Both the position numbers and the translations under genes were made by a program. Of a stretch of DNA of 64,000 bases, positions 25,801-34,754 are shown piece by piece. Each line of letters starts with the position of its first letter. The first letter of the stretch is position 1. The notes under the pieces were generated by a model, which saw nothing but the letters and a program-made list of their open reading frames with translations, searched no databases and had not been told where the DNA came from. This DNA is from JARFQW01 sp963842955 (GTDB lineage Bacteria > Pseudomonadota > Gammaproteobacteria > Steroidobacterales > XN24), in assembly GCA_963842955.1 (NCBI GenBank), contig CAWJIJ010000011.1, positions 806,001-870,000 of the forward strand, given 5' to 3'.

Positions 25801-26720
25801 GTCCGCGCCTCCCCGGCTTCCACCAGGCGAAGAAAAAGTTCTTCCAGCCGATTGGCCTTGTTGCGCATGCTGACGACCTTCAGACCGGATGCGGACAGGA
25901 CCTCGAAAAGATCGTTGATGCCCTGGTTGGCTTCCACGTCGACTTCCAGCATCCCCGGCTCCCGCAGGCGTACGGCATAGCCGTCGAGATCCGGCACCCG
26001 GGTCAGCTCCTGGTCAAGGCTCAGCACGAAGGTCTCCAGCTGCAGCTTGCGCAGCACCCGGCTCATCCGGTCGTTCTCGATGATGCGCCCGTGGTCGATG
26101 ATGGCGACATTGCGGCAAAGGCTCTCCGCCTCTTCGAGGTAGTGGGTCGTGAGGATGATGGAAGTCCCCTCGTCGTTGATCTTCTTCAGGAACTCCCACA
26201 TGGACCGGCGAATCTCGATATCCACGCCCGCCGTGGGCTCATCGAGAATCAGCAGCTTCGGCTCGTGAACCAGTGCCCGGGCGATCATCAGGCGGCGTTT
26301 CATGCCGCCCGACAGGTTCCGGGCGATGTCATCCCGGCGATCCCAGAGCTGCAGTTCGCTGAGGTAGCGCTCCGCGCGCTCCATCGCCACCGACCGCCCC
26401 AGACCGTAGTAACCGGCCTGGTTGACGACGATACTCAGGACCTTCTCGAACTGGTTGAGGTTGAGCTCCTGGGGCACCAGGCCGATACAGGCTTTCGCGG
26501 CCTGCAGTTCACGGTCGAGGTCATGGCCGAAGACGGTTACCGTGCCGCCGGTCTTTGTCACGAGCGAGGTGATGATGCCGATGGCCGTGGTCTTGCCGGC
26601 CCCGTTGGGCCCCAGCAGAGCGAAGAAATCGCCTTCGGCCACATCCAGTTCCAGGCCCTTGAGAGCCTGCACCCCGTTCGGATAGACCTTGCGCAGCCCG
26701 CGTAGGCTCAGAGCCTGCAT
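25797..26720 (-). CDS. yadG: ABC transporter ATP-binding protein (YadG family)
   Basis: 307 residues from the ATG at 26720, five bases after the stop of the TPR gene. Walker A GPNGAGKTT is near 35-43, the signature is NLSGGMKRR, Walker B is LLILDEPTAGVD, and TTHYLEEAE carries the switch His. A C-terminal regulatory tail of about 70 residues ends in LFLRLVEAGEA. Partner of the adjacent permease. Confidence 0.92.
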   Translation of the reverse strand: MQALSLRGLRKVYPNGVQALKGLELDVAEGDFFALLGPNGAGKTTAIGIITSLVTKTGGTVTVFGHDLDRELQAAKACIGLVPQELNLNQFEKVLSIVVNQAGYYGLGRSVAMERAERYLSELQLWDRRDDIARNLSGGMKRRLMIARALVHEPKLLILDEPTAGVDIEIRRSMWEFLKKINDEGTSIILTTHYLEEAESLCRNVAIIDHGRIIENDRMSRVLRKLQLETFVLSLDQELTRVPDLDGYAVRLREPGMLEVDVEANQGINDLFEVLSASGLKVVSMRNKANRLEELFLRLVEAGEART

Positions 26721-26724
26721 CAGC

Positions 26725-27438
26725 TCAGTGCCCCCCGGCGAGCAGCCCCGACAGTCTGCCGACCTCGCGCTCCAGCAGCCCGCCAGGCTCGGCACCCGCG
26801 GATTCGGCCCAGGCAAGCGCGGCAGCGGGCCCCTCGGCCGCTTCCAGGGCAAGTGACTTGAGAACCGCGAGGTCTTCCCCGGCAGAAGGACCCGCCAGCG
26901 CGGCATCCAGCGTCGCAAGGGCATCCCCCGCCCGGTCCGTGGCCAGCTGTGAACGAGCCACGCCGGCCAGGGCGGCGACGTCATCGGCGGCGAGCGCAAG
27001 CACGCGACGCCAGGCTTCCTCCGCCTCGGCATGGCGGCCGGCGGCCTCGTGTATTTTTGCGATCTCTCCATGGGCGTCCCGGTGGTCGGGATTCAGTCCG
27101 ATCACCCGGCCATGGGCCGCCACCGCCTCGTCCAGCCGGCCCAGCGCAGTCAGCGCGAGACCCAGGTTGTAGTGGGCTCCGGGATAGCCGTCATCGATGT
27201 CGATCGAGCGGCTCAGAGCCTCCACGGCCTGATCGGGCCGGCCGCCTTTCAAAAGCAGAAAGCCGAGCATCTGGTACGGATCGGCCTCGTTCGGAAATTG
27301 CTCCAGCAGTTCACGGGTTGCGGCAAGGGCGTCCTGGGCCTGGCCATTCTGCAGAGCCTCGATCACGCGGCGGATTCCTTCCTGGACCCGGGCCTGGTTT
27401 TCCTTTTTGCCGGTCTCCGGCGCGTTGTTGTCAGTCAC
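26725..27438 (-). CDS. Tetratricopeptide repeat protein
   Basis: 237 residues, no signal peptide. The GTG start has GGGGGAAAG just upstream. At least four TPR units are visible; the clearest is DPYQMLGFLLLKGGRPDQAV, then GAHYNLGLALTALGRLDEAV and DAHGEIAKIHEAAGRHAEAE, followed by looser ones. It is a cytoplasmic protein-protein interaction scaffold placed directly before the YadGH exporter genes. The partner is not known. Confidence 0.75.
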   Translation of the reverse strand: MTDNNAPETGKKENQARVQEGIRRVIEALQNGQAQDALAATRELLEQFPNEADPYQMLGFLLLKGGRPDQAVEALSRSIDIDDGYPGAHYNLGLALTALGRLDEAVAAHGRVIGLNPDHRDAHGEIAKIHEAAGRHAEAEEAWRRVLALAADDVAALAGVARSQLATDRAGDALATLDAALAGPSAGEDLAVLKSLALEAAEGPAAALAWAESAGAEPGGLLEREVGRLSGLLAGGH

Positions 27439-27531
27439 GTCTTTCCCCCGTTCCGGGCTGCGGCCAAACGAGCCCGGCATTGTAGCAAGCCCGCCCGCCG
27501 CTGCGCGTTCCGGCAGCGGTATGATCCGGTT

Positions 27532-28422
27532 ATGAACGATCCCGGCGAATACCGGCAATCCCTGGCCCGCTGGCGGACCGGAGGCCGGCTGCTTGAGGTC
27601 GGGGGTCAGCGGATTGCGTGGTACAGCGAGGGCGCCACGGGCGATCCGGTCCTGCTGATCCATGGGTTCCCGACCGCCGCCTGGGACTGGCATCGGATCT
27701 GGTCCGACCTCGGCAGGGATTTCCGCCTGGCCGCCCCGGACCTGCTGGGTTTCGGGTACTCCGCCAAACCGCACCCGGGAACCTACAACATGGACATCCA
27801 GGCCGATGTCTGTGAGGCGGTCGCCGCCGCCGCCGGTTTTGAGCGCTTTCACGTTCTCGCCCACGACTATGGCGACACGGTGGCCCAGGAACTGCTGGCT
27901 CGGCAGGCCGAGGGACGGCCCACGCTGGCAGGCCTGCGCTCGGTACTGTTTCTCAACGGCGGCCTGTTTCCCGAGGCCCACCGGCCCCGGCGGATTCAGA
28001 CCTTGCTGGCCGGCCCACTGGGGCCGGTACTCGTCCGGCTGATGGGGCGGCGGCAGATCGCCCGCGGCCTCGAGAGCGTCTTTGGGCCCGAAACCCGCCC
28101 GGCCCAGGGCGAGCTGGATGCCCTGATCGATCTCGTCGAAGCCGGTGACGGCAAGAAAGTCATGCCGTCGCTTCTTGGCTATATCGCGGAACGCCGGGCC
28201 TGCCGGCAACGCTGGGTCGGCGCGCTGGAATCCAGCCGTGTACCGATCATGCTCGTGGACGGTGAGGCGGATCCCGTGTCCGGGGCCCACCTGGCGGATC
28301 GCTGGACGGAGCTGCTGCCGGGCCGTCCGGTTACCCGCCTCCCGGGCATTGGCCACTGGCCCCAGCTGGAGGCGCCCGGCGACGTGCTGGCCGCCGCACG
28401 GGAGTTCTTCACCGCCGGGTGA
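27532..28422 (+). CDS. Alpha/beta hydrolase related to MEST/PEG1 (Asp-nucleophile type)
   Basis: 296 residues. The fold is shown by VLLIHGFPTAAWDWH (oxyanion HGFP) and by LAPDLLGFGYSAKP-like sequence. The nucleophile segment is AHDYGDTVAQELL, where Asp takes the place of Ser, and GIGHWPQLEAP holds the catalytic His. Several stretches (LNGGLFPEAHRP, SVFGPETRP, RRWVGALE-like RQRWVGALE) recall vertebrate MEST from memory. By family it belongs with epoxide hydrolases and haloalkane dehalogenases; the substrate is unknown. It is divergent from the TPR gene and convergent with the next gene, overlapping it by 14 bases at the 3' ends. Confidence 0.82.
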   Translation: MNDPGEYRQSLARWRTGGRLLEVGGQRIAWYSEGATGDPVLLIHGFPTAAWDWHRIWSDLGRDFRLAAPDLLGFGYSAKPHPGTYNMDIQADVCEAVAAAAGFERFHVLAHDYGDTVAQELLARQAEGRPTLAGLRSVLFLNGGLFPEAHRPRRIQTLLAGPLGPVLVRLMGRRQIARGLESVFGPETRPAQGELDALIDLVEAGDGKKVMPSLLGYIAERRACRQRWVGALESSRVPIMLVDGEADPVSGAHLADRWTELLPGRPVTRLPGIGHWPQLEAPGDVLAAAREFFTAG

Positions 28423-29083
28423 GTTCTCCCTCGCCTGCCGGGAGAAAGGTGCCGGCCCGCCCAGTGGGCCGCCGCCGGTCGGCAGAAGCCCGGTAGAGGC
28501 GCCGACCGGCATCCCTGGCGGGGTTGACGCCGATCGCCCGGGCGAGGCTGAGGCTGACCCACTGCACCTGCAAACCGTCGAGCCCGGTTGGCCGGCGACG
28601 GGTCGCGGCGCCGAGCAGGGCGCTCCAGAGACCCCGACAGCTGCCGAACCGTGCCCTGACATCCAGTCGTGACGCCAGCCGGAATGCAACAGGCGGCCCC
28701 CCCTCCACAAGTCGATCGAGCACCCATTCCGGTATGCCGAAACGCACCGCTGCCGTATCCCGGTCCGACGCGGCGATGGTCGACAGGCTGGAAAGCGCGA
28801 CCAGGAGGAACTGGCTGAGCTCCGGACGCTGGCAGGCTGCGGGCGCAGACGACTCCAGGACACCGTCCCATCCGCCGCGACCGGCCAGGCCGAAACCGAA
28901 CAGCACGCAGGGCAGCTCGGCGAGCCGCCGGCAGGCCTCAGGCGGCAGATCGGCCAGCCGCGCCGCGAGGGCGGGGTCCAGGCCCATCGGATCCGGGTAG
29001 ACCCGCCGGAATAGCTCCAGGAAGGCCCCGTTGAGCCCGCTCACGATGGGTCCCGCCATTGGCCCCAGCAACCCCTGTTTCAT
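28409..29083 (-). CDS. Hypothetical protein
   Basis: 224 residues from the ATG at 29083, which has GAGGGAAAA as ribosome binding site. I do not recognise a family. It has no signal peptide or clear transmembrane helix, is rich in Arg, Ala and Leu, and contains a hydrophobic middle part (SQFLLVALSSLSTIAASD). It is divergently placed to an FlhC-like regulator across a 164-bp AT-rich gap, so the two may share a control region. Confidence 0.55.
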   Translation of the reverse strand: MKQGLLGPMAGPIVSGLNGAFLELFRRVYPDPMGLDPALAARLADLPPEACRRLAELPCVLFGFGLAGRGGWDGVLESSAPAACQRPELSQFLLVALSSLSTIAASDRDTAAVRFGIPEWVLDRLVEGGPPVAFRLASRLDVRARFGSCRGLWSALLGAATRRRPTGLDGLQVQWVSLSLARAIGVNPARDAGRRLYRASADRRRPTGRAGTFLPAGEGELTRR

Positions 29084-29247
29084 GCTGTTTTCCCTCGTCC
29101 GCATTGTGGTCGTTTTCGACGCTAACCAATGGCGCCGGGCGGCTGCCAGCGGCGAAAAACCGCGGATTGCAGAGTTTTGACTTCTAGCATATTTGGTCCA
29201 AAAATCCCATAAATGGGGAAAAGGGGCTCAAATCCGGGGGGATAGCA

Positions 29248-29805
29248 ATGCGCGCAACCGACGATCGATATGCAGGGGAACGGGCCCAGTTCGACCTTGC
29301 CATCCGCCTGATTCGCCATCAGGCCAGGACCCACATCATCTCGGAGTGCACGGGTTTCTCCCAGGAACGCATCCGCAAGCTGTATGCCACCTACTTCAAG
29401 CACCAGCAGGGCAACCGGGTTCGGCGCAAACGCGGTAAGTCGCCGTCAGCAGTAGACTTTTTCTTTCGCAACAGCCGGATCCAGGCGGAGGCCTCGGCCC
29501 TCGCCGGGCTGTTTTTCGTCTATGGCCTTGTCCGCCTGCGCTCCGATCTGACGACCGGCCCCGGCGCAGTCCCCGCCGGGTACGCCAAGGGCGAACGGTT
29601 CTGCTGCGCCTTCGAGGACTACCAGGCCCTGTGCCCGGACAACCAGCTGTCCTTTGAGCGGGCCTGGTCGCTGCAGGCCGCGCTCGAGTCCGGCGACGGG
29701 GTGCTCGTCGCCGACTGTGTCCGCTGCGGCGCCCTCTATGTACAGGACGCTCTTGCCCTCGATCCGGCCGCCTGCCCAGGCTGCCGGGGGCGGAACGGCG
29801 CCTAG
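29248..29805 (+). CDS. FlhC-like transcriptional regulator without adjacent flhD
   Basis: 185 residues. The N-terminal part (AIRLIRHQARTHIISECTG, FSQERIRKLYATYF) matches the FlhC DNA-binding region, and KRGKSPSAVDFFFRN the conserved middle. The C-terminal GERFCCAFEDYQALCPDNQL and a CVRCGALYV ... CPGCRG zinc site match the FlhC zinc-binding end. FlhC normally works as FlhD4C2, the flagellar master activator. No flhD and no flagellar gene is in the window, so this may be a repurposed regulator. A TTGACT sequence at about 29178 in the AT-rich leader may be its -35. Confidence 0.72.
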   Translation: MRATDDRYAGERAQFDLAIRLIRHQARTHIISECTGFSQERIRKLYATYFKHQQGNRVRRKRGKSPSAVDFFFRNSRIQAEASALAGLFFVYGLVRLRSDLTTGPGAVPAGYAKGERFCCAFEDYQALCPDNQLSFERAWSLQAALESGDGVLVADCVRCGALYVQDALALDPAACPGCRGRNGA

Positions 29806-29859
29806 CCCCGGAAGATCGGCCGCGCATACAATGGCCTTCCCTTCCCGGAGAAGCGCCCC

Positions 29860-30348
29860 ATGGAATTTTCTACCGCCGATATCTGCGATGAAGTCGAACG
29901 CAAGGCCATGGTGGCTGAACCCCTTCTGCGCAGCTATGGCGGCCGCAAGCGTTTTTTCGGTCCCATCGTCACCGTCAAGGTCCACGAGGACAATGTCCTG
30001 GTCCGCAAGGCCCTCGAAGAGCCCGGAGAAGGCCGTGTGCTGGTGGTCGATGGTGGCGCCTCGTCGCGCATGGCGCTGCTGGGCGACCGGCTGGCGGCCA
30101 TGGGTGCCGAGAACGGGTGGGCGGGGGTCGTCGTCAACGGCTGCATCAGGGACAGCAAGGAAATCGCCGAGATCGAAATCGGCGTATTCGCCCTTGCCAC
30201 CAATCCCCGCAAGAGCCGCAAGAACGGTGACGGTCAGAAGGGCGTGTCCGTCAGTTTTGCCGGCATTACTTTTCGGCCGGGCGAGCATGTCTATGCGGAC
30301 GAAGACGGGCTGCTTCTCCTGACGGAGCCGTACGCACCCGCCGGATGA
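29860..30348 (+). CDS. rraA: Regulator of ribonuclease activity A
   Basis: 162 residues, usual length. The family segments FSTADICDEVERK, FGPIVTVKVHEDN, VLVVDGGASSRMALLGD and GWAGVVVNGCIRDS are all visible. RraA binds RNase E and inhibits RNA turnover. It is the first gene of a run with nudC (ATGA overlap), the NRDE gene and the S9 peptidase. A TACAAT at about 29826 may be its -10. Confidence 0.93.
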   Translation: MEFSTADICDEVERKAMVAEPLLRSYGGRKRFFGPIVTVKVHEDNVLVRKALEEPGEGRVLVVDGGASSRMALLGDRLAAMGAENGWAGVVVNGCIRDSKEIAEIEIGVFALATNPRKSRKNGDGQKGVSVSFAGITFRPGEHVYADEDGLLLLTEPYAPAG

Positions 30349-31298
30349 CGGTTCGCGGCTCCCAGCGACGCAACTTCCTGGCGGGTACTCCGCTGGACCG
30401 GGTCGGAGAACGACGCGGCGATCCGGACTGGCTGACCGCCGCGCGGCGTGACGGCCGGTTTCTGCCGGTCTGGAAGGGTCGCAGCCTGGTGGAGAGCCGG
30501 GATCATCCCCGGCCGGTCGGCCTGACCGCGGACGAGCTCACGGGCGCAGGCATCGCCGGCCTCCCCGACATCCTGCTCGGGGTCGCCGGGGACCAGGCCT
30601 GGTTCGCCCTGGCAGTGCCCCCCGACGCCACTCCGGCCACCGCCGGGGAGTTTTGCGACCTGCGGGGCATCGGCCATCTCCTGGACCCGGACGAAGGCGC
30701 GCTCCTGGCGTTCGCCCGGGCCATGGTCCTGTGGGACGAGCGCCACGCATTTTGCGGGCGCTGCGGCCAGCCCACCCGCGCTTCGGAAGCCGGCCACGCC
30801 CGGGACTGCAAGGGGGAGACCTGCGGGGCCCGGCATTTTCCCCGCGTCGATCCGGCCATTATCGTGCTCGTCGCCGACGAGGAGCGTTGTCTGCTGGGCC
30901 GCCAGGCGGCCTGGCCTGAGGGTCGGTACTCGACCCTCGCGGGCTTCGTGGAACCCGGCGAAAGCCTTGAAGACGCCGTCGCGCGGGAGGTTTACGAAGA
31001 AGCCGGCGTCCGCACCCACGATATCGTCTACCAGTCATCCCAGCCCTGGCCTTTTCCGTCGTCCCTCATGCTGGGCTATCGGGCGCAACCCGCAACCTAC
31101 GACATTGATCGGCGGGACAGCGAACTCGAGGACGCCAGATGGTTCACGCGCCAGGAAATTGTCAGTGGGACCTGCCTCCTGCCGCCACCCGTATCGATCG
31201 CCTGGCGCCTCATCGAGGACTGGTTCGACAGCGAGCCCGGCCGTCGTCTTGCAGCCGAAGCCGATGCCGGCCCCTGGCTGCCACGGCGCGACAGCTAG
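30345..31298 (+). CDS. nudC: NADH pyrophosphatase / NAD-RNA decapping hydrolase
   Basis: 317 residues. A zinc ribbon (CGRCG and a second Cys pair) is followed by the Nudix box GFVEPGESLEDAVAREVYEE and the NudC-specific SQPWPFPSSLMLGY motif that recognises NAD(H). It hydrolyses NADH and removes NAD caps from RNA in the cytoplasm. Being coupled to rraA, a regulator of RNase E, gives the pair an RNA-turnover theme. The zinc ribbon, Nudix box and NAD motif all look complete. Confidence 0.94.
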   Translation: MTVRGSQRRNFLAGTPLDRVGERRGDPDWLTAARRDGRFLPVWKGRSLVESRDHPRPVGLTADELTGAGIAGLPDILLGVAGDQAWFALAVPPDATPATAGEFCDLRGIGHLLDPDEGALLAFARAMVLWDERHAFCGRCGQPTRASEAGHARDCKGETCGARHFPRVDPAIIVLVADEERCLLGRQAAWPEGRYSTLAGFVEPGESLEDAVAREVYEEAGVRTHDIVYQSSQPWPFPSSLMLGYRAQPATYDIDRRDSELEDARWFTRQEIVSGTCLLPPPVSIAWRLIEDWFDSEPGRRLAAEADAGPWLPRRDS

Positions 31299-31310
31299 CG
31301 CGGCCGGTTC

Positions 31311-32090
31311 ATGTGTCTCCTGGCGATAGGCTGGCGGGCCGACCCGGAACACCTTTTGGTCTTCGCCGGTAACCGGGACGAATTCCACGCACGACCCACG
31401 GCTGCAGCGGCCTGGTGGAAGGATGCCCCCGACGTCATTGGCGGCCGGGACCTCGAAGGCGGGGGCACGTGGCTCGCTGCCGATCGACGTGGCCGCTTTG
31501 CGGTCGTGACGAATTTCCGGGAACCCGCCGTCGACCAGGCTTCGGCATCACCGTCCCGTGGCGCGCTGGTTACAGACTTTCTTGCCGGCGGTGCGACGGC
31601 AAGAGACTACGCGCTGGCCCTGGAGACCCGATCCGGCACCTATGCCGGCTTCAATCTCCTGGTCGCAGACAGCGACGGGCTGCACTACGTCTCGAACCGC
31701 TCACCCGGTCAGCTCGATTTGCCCGGGGGCATCTATGGTTTGTCCAACAGCGCGCTGGATACGCCGTGGCCGAAGGTCGTTGGCCTGCGCATGGGAATGC
31801 ACAGGATCCTGGCCGGCGGAAGCCCCTCGGATGACGATCTGCTGGACCTCCTCTCGGATCGTCGGGCCGCACCGGACGCCGAGCTGCCGGACACCGGTAT
31901 CGGCCGGGACTTCGAGCGATTGTTATCGGCCGCCTTTATCGTCAGCCCCGCGTATGGAACCCGCTGTTCGACGGCGTTTCTGCTGAACCGGGACGGCCGG
32001 GCGAGTTTTCTTGAGCGGCGTTTCGGCCCGAACGGCCAGGCCACGGGCGAAACCCGGGAGCAATGGAGCACCAAGACCTATGTCCGATAA
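31311..32090 (+). CDS. NRDE family protein (TANGO2 homologue)
   Basis: 259 residues. The N-terminus starts with MCLL, so Cys2 becomes the first residue, and the family motif GNRDEFHARPT lies at about 20-30. GGRDLEGGGTWLAADRRGRF and GLSNSALDTPWPK are typical. TANGO2 homologues have been linked to heme or acyl-lipid handling, but the biochemical role is unsettled. The next gene starts eleven bases before this stop. Confidence 0.85.
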   Translation: MCLLAIGWRADPEHLLVFAGNRDEFHARPTAAAAWWKDAPDVIGGRDLEGGGTWLAADRRGRFAVVTNFREPAVDQASASPSRGALVTDFLAGGATARDYALALETRSGTYAGFNLLVADSDGLHYVSNRSPGQLDLPGGIYGLSNSALDTPWPKVVGLRMGMHRILAGGSPSDDDLLDLLSDRRAAPDAELPDTGIGRDFERLLSAAFIVSPAYGTRCSTAFLLNRDGRASFLERRFGPNGQATGETREQWSTKTYVR

Positions 32091-34017
32091 TCCCGCCCTG
32101 CGCCCCTGCGGCAGCTGGACCAGCGGCCTGGACGCGGAGATGGTGGCGGCCGCCAGTGTGCGGCTCGCCGAACCACTGCGCCGCGGCCACCGCACCTGGT
32201 GGCTTGAAGGACGGCCTTCGGAAGGAGGACGGTCCGTGCTGGTATGCCGGATCGACGGAGAGCCCGGACGGGACCTCGTTCCTGACCCCTTCAGCGTCCG
32301 CAGCCGCATCCATGAATACGGCGGCGGCGCCTGGACCGTGGACGGCGAGCGGGCGTGGTTTGTAAACAATTCGGATCAATCGGTCTATGTCGTCGAACCT
32401 GCGGGCATCAGGCGCATCTGCGGATTCCCCGATACGTCCTTTGCCGACCTCCACCGGGACACGCAAAGGGACCGACTGATCGCCGTAGCCGAGCACAGCG
32501 CGGCCGGGGGGGAGCCCACGGCATCGCTGGTAGCCATCAGCGATGACGGCGACTGCCGGGAACTGGTGTCCGGCGCGGACTTCTACGCGTCGCCGGCCAT
32601 TTCGCCGGACGGCCGCGCCCTTGCCTGGCTGGAATGGGACCATCCGAACATGCCGTGGGACGGCACCTGGCTGTGGTTGGCCGAGTTCGACTCCGGCGGG
32701 GGGCTTGCTCCCGGGAAATACCTGGCCGGCAGCCGCGACGAGTCGGTTTTCCAGCCCACGTGGAGCCCTGACGGAGACCTGTATTTCGTCTCGGACGCAA
32801 GGGAGTGGTGGAACCTCTGGCGCCGGGCCGGCGCCGGGGTCGAGCAGGTTACCGATTTCGAGGGCGAAATGGGCTTGCCGCAGTGGGTATTCGGCCAACG
32901 GACCTATGCGTTCGCGAGCACGGGCAGGGCCGTTGCTGCCGTCACCGCCCGGGGATTCTGGCAGCTCCACAGCGTCGAACTGGCGGGCGGTTTCGCCAGC
33001 CCCTTGGAAACAGGGCTGACCTCGATCGAGCACGTCTCCGCCGACGCCGAATCGGTTGTCGTCCTGGGGGCCAGTTCAACCCGTCCGCCTCGAATTCTGC
33101 GCATCGGACCCGACGGCGCCGAGGAACTGGCCCGCGCGGGAGACGACGTCCTCGAGGCCGGCAGCGTATCGGTTCCGACCGCCGTGCGATTTGCGACCAG
33201 CGACGGCGGGACGGCCCACGGTCTTTATTATCCGCCGGTCAACCCTGCTTTTCGAGCGATGACCGGGGAGCTGCCGCCGCTGCTGGTCAAGTGTCATGGC
33301 GGACCCACCGGTGCAACGAACCCGGGGCTGGACCTGAAGATCCAGTTCTGGACCAGCCGGGGTTTCGCGGTGCTGGATGTGAACTATCGGGGGAGCACAG
33401 GCTACGGCCGGAGCTACCGCCGATCCCTCTACGGCCGCTGGGGGTTGGCCGACGTGGAAGACTGCGTGGCCGGCGCGAATCATATCTGCGAGCTTGGACT
33501 CGCGGATCCGGACCGGCTGCTGATCAGCGGCGGGAGCGCGGGCGGGTTTACCGTGCTCTGCGCCCTCGCGTTCGCGGATATCTTCGTGGCGGGCGCCAGC
33601 TACTACGGCATCGGCGACCTGGAGTCGCTGTTTGCCACCACACACAAGTTCGAGTCCCGTTACGATCATCATCTGCTCGGCTCCGACCCCGCCGCAGTGC
33701 GCGACCGTTCCCCACTGTGGCATGCGGATCGGGTGACGTGTCCGGTGATTTTCTTCCAGGGCGCTCTCGACAAGGTCGTGCCGCCGGACCAGAGCCGCGC
33801 AATGCACGAAGCGCTCGCCGGCCGCGGGTTGGCGACCGCTTACGTGGAATTCCCGGACGAGGCCCATGGCTTCCGCCGCTCGGCGAGTATCGTTCGCGCC
33901 CTCAACGCCGAGTTGGCGTTCTATGCCCGGGTCCTCGGGTTTCCCGTGGCCGGCGGCGCAGAACCGCTGGACATCCGCAACGCCGACAGCCTGGAGAACC
34001 GGCCGGCGGGTTCCTAG
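32080..34017 (+). CDS. S9 family serine peptidase (acylaminoacyl-peptidase type)
   Basis: 645 residues and no signal peptide, so cytoplasmic. The N-terminal about 370 residues form a WD/beta-propeller-like domain with SPDG repeats (ISPDGRALAWLEW, WSPDGDLYFVSD). The catalytic alpha/beta-hydrolase domain has KCHGGPTG, VNYRGSTGYG, the nucleophile GGSAGGF, the Asp in ALDKVVPPDQS and the His in DEAHGFRR. It cleaves short peptides. Its TAG stop shares the palindrome CTAG with the stop of the opposing esterase gene. Confidence 0.88.
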   Translation: MSDNPALRPCGSWTSGLDAEMVAAASVRLAEPLRRGHRTWWLEGRPSEGGRSVLVCRIDGEPGRDLVPDPFSVRSRIHEYGGGAWTVDGERAWFVNNSDQSVYVVEPAGIRRICGFPDTSFADLHRDTQRDRLIAVAEHSAAGGEPTASLVAISDDGDCRELVSGADFYASPAISPDGRALAWLEWDHPNMPWDGTWLWLAEFDSGGGLAPGKYLAGSRDESVFQPTWSPDGDLYFVSDAREWWNLWRRAGAGVEQVTDFEGEMGLPQWVFGQRTYAFASTGRAVAAVTARGFWQLHSVELAGGFASPLETGLTSIEHVSADAESVVVLGASSTRPPRILRIGPDGAEELARAGDDVLEAGSVSVPTAVRFATSDGGTAHGLYYPPVNPAFRAMTGELPPLLVKCHGGPTGATNPGLDLKIQFWTSRGFAVLDVNYRGSTGYGRSYRRSLYGRWGLADVEDCVAGANHICELGLADPDRLLISGGSAGGFTVLCALAFADIFVAGASYYGIGDLESLFATTHKFESRYDHHLLGSDPAAVRDRSPLWHADRVTCPVIFFQGALDKVVPPDQSRAMHEALAGRGLATAYVEFPDEAHGFRRSASIVRALNAELAFYARVLGFPVAGGAEPLDIRNADSLENRPAGS

Positions 34018-34697
34018 GCAGGCCGGAACCGGTCGGCGAGAAAACCGGAGATGTCCGAGATCTCCTCCGGACATACGGCGTGGGGCATCGTGTAGGTTCG
34101 CCAGGTGATGGGCCAGCCGCCCTGGGACAGGCGGTTCGCCGACGACTCGCCCAGGTAAAGAGGCACGACCGGGTCGAGGATGCCGTGGGCCATGAACACG
34201 GCGGTGCGCGCATTGGCTTCGCTGCGCTCGCCTTCCAGCGTCTCGTGCAGCGGCAGATACGTGGACAGCGCGAGAATCCCGGCGAGGGCGTCGCCGAAGC
34301 GCAGGCCGAGATGAAGGGCGATGGCACCCCCCTGGGAGAACCCGGCCAGGACAATGCGGCCCGCTGGTATGCCCCGCTGCTGTTCGCGCTGGATCAGCGC
34401 CTCCACCAGTTTCGCGCTGGCTCGAATGCCCGCTTCGTCCTGGGGCGACTGGCGATCGATACCGATGATGTCGTACCAGGCCCGCATGGGCATGCCGCCG
34501 TTGATCGTCACGGGGCGGACCGGGGCGTGGGGGAAAACGAAGCGCACCGGGCCGGCGCCGCCAAGCGCCAGCTCGGGGACCAGCGGCTCGAAATCATGCC
34601 CATCGGCACCCAGGCCATGCAGCCAGACCACGGCGGCGGAGGGCTCAGGACCGGTTTCAATCTCCACCGTGTCCAGCAACCCGTCCGGATTACTCAT
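34014..34697 (-). CDS. Carboxylesterase/phospholipase family alpha/beta hydrolase
   Basis: 227 residues, the usual size for the EstB/YpfH/APT-like family. It has WLHGLGADGHDF (oxyanion), PHAPVRPVTINGG, the nucleophile LAGFSQGGAIAL, an Asp in GILDPVVP and a C-terminal His in TMPHAV. It has no signal peptide and is probably cytosolic. A GTG six codons upstream is an alternative start. It is convergent with the S9 peptidase gene. Confidence 0.88.
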   Translation of the reverse strand: MSNPDGLLDTVEIETGPEPSAAVVWLHGLGADGHDFEPLVPELALGGAGPVRFVFPHAPVRPVTINGGMPMRAWYDIIGIDRQSPQDEAGIRASAKLVEALIQREQQRGIPAGRIVLAGFSQGGAIALHLGLRFGDALAGILALSTYLPLHETLEGERSEANARTAVFMAHGILDPVVPLYLGESSANRLSQGGWPITWRTYTMPHAVCPEEISDISGFLADRFRPA

Positions 34698-34754
34698 TGT
34701 TTCGTCGGTGCTCACGGAGCGTGAGTCTAGCTCGCCGGAACCGCTCCGCCACCC

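Noticed and set aside
26725..28863. 712-codon minus-strand frame
   Set aside because: Only the last third (from GTG 27438) is the TPR gene. The rest is antisense to the MEST-like hydrolase and has no family signature.
32805..34724. 639-codon plus-strand frame
   Set aside because: Runs through the S9 peptidase in another frame and into the opposing esterase; Arg-rich shadow without motifs.
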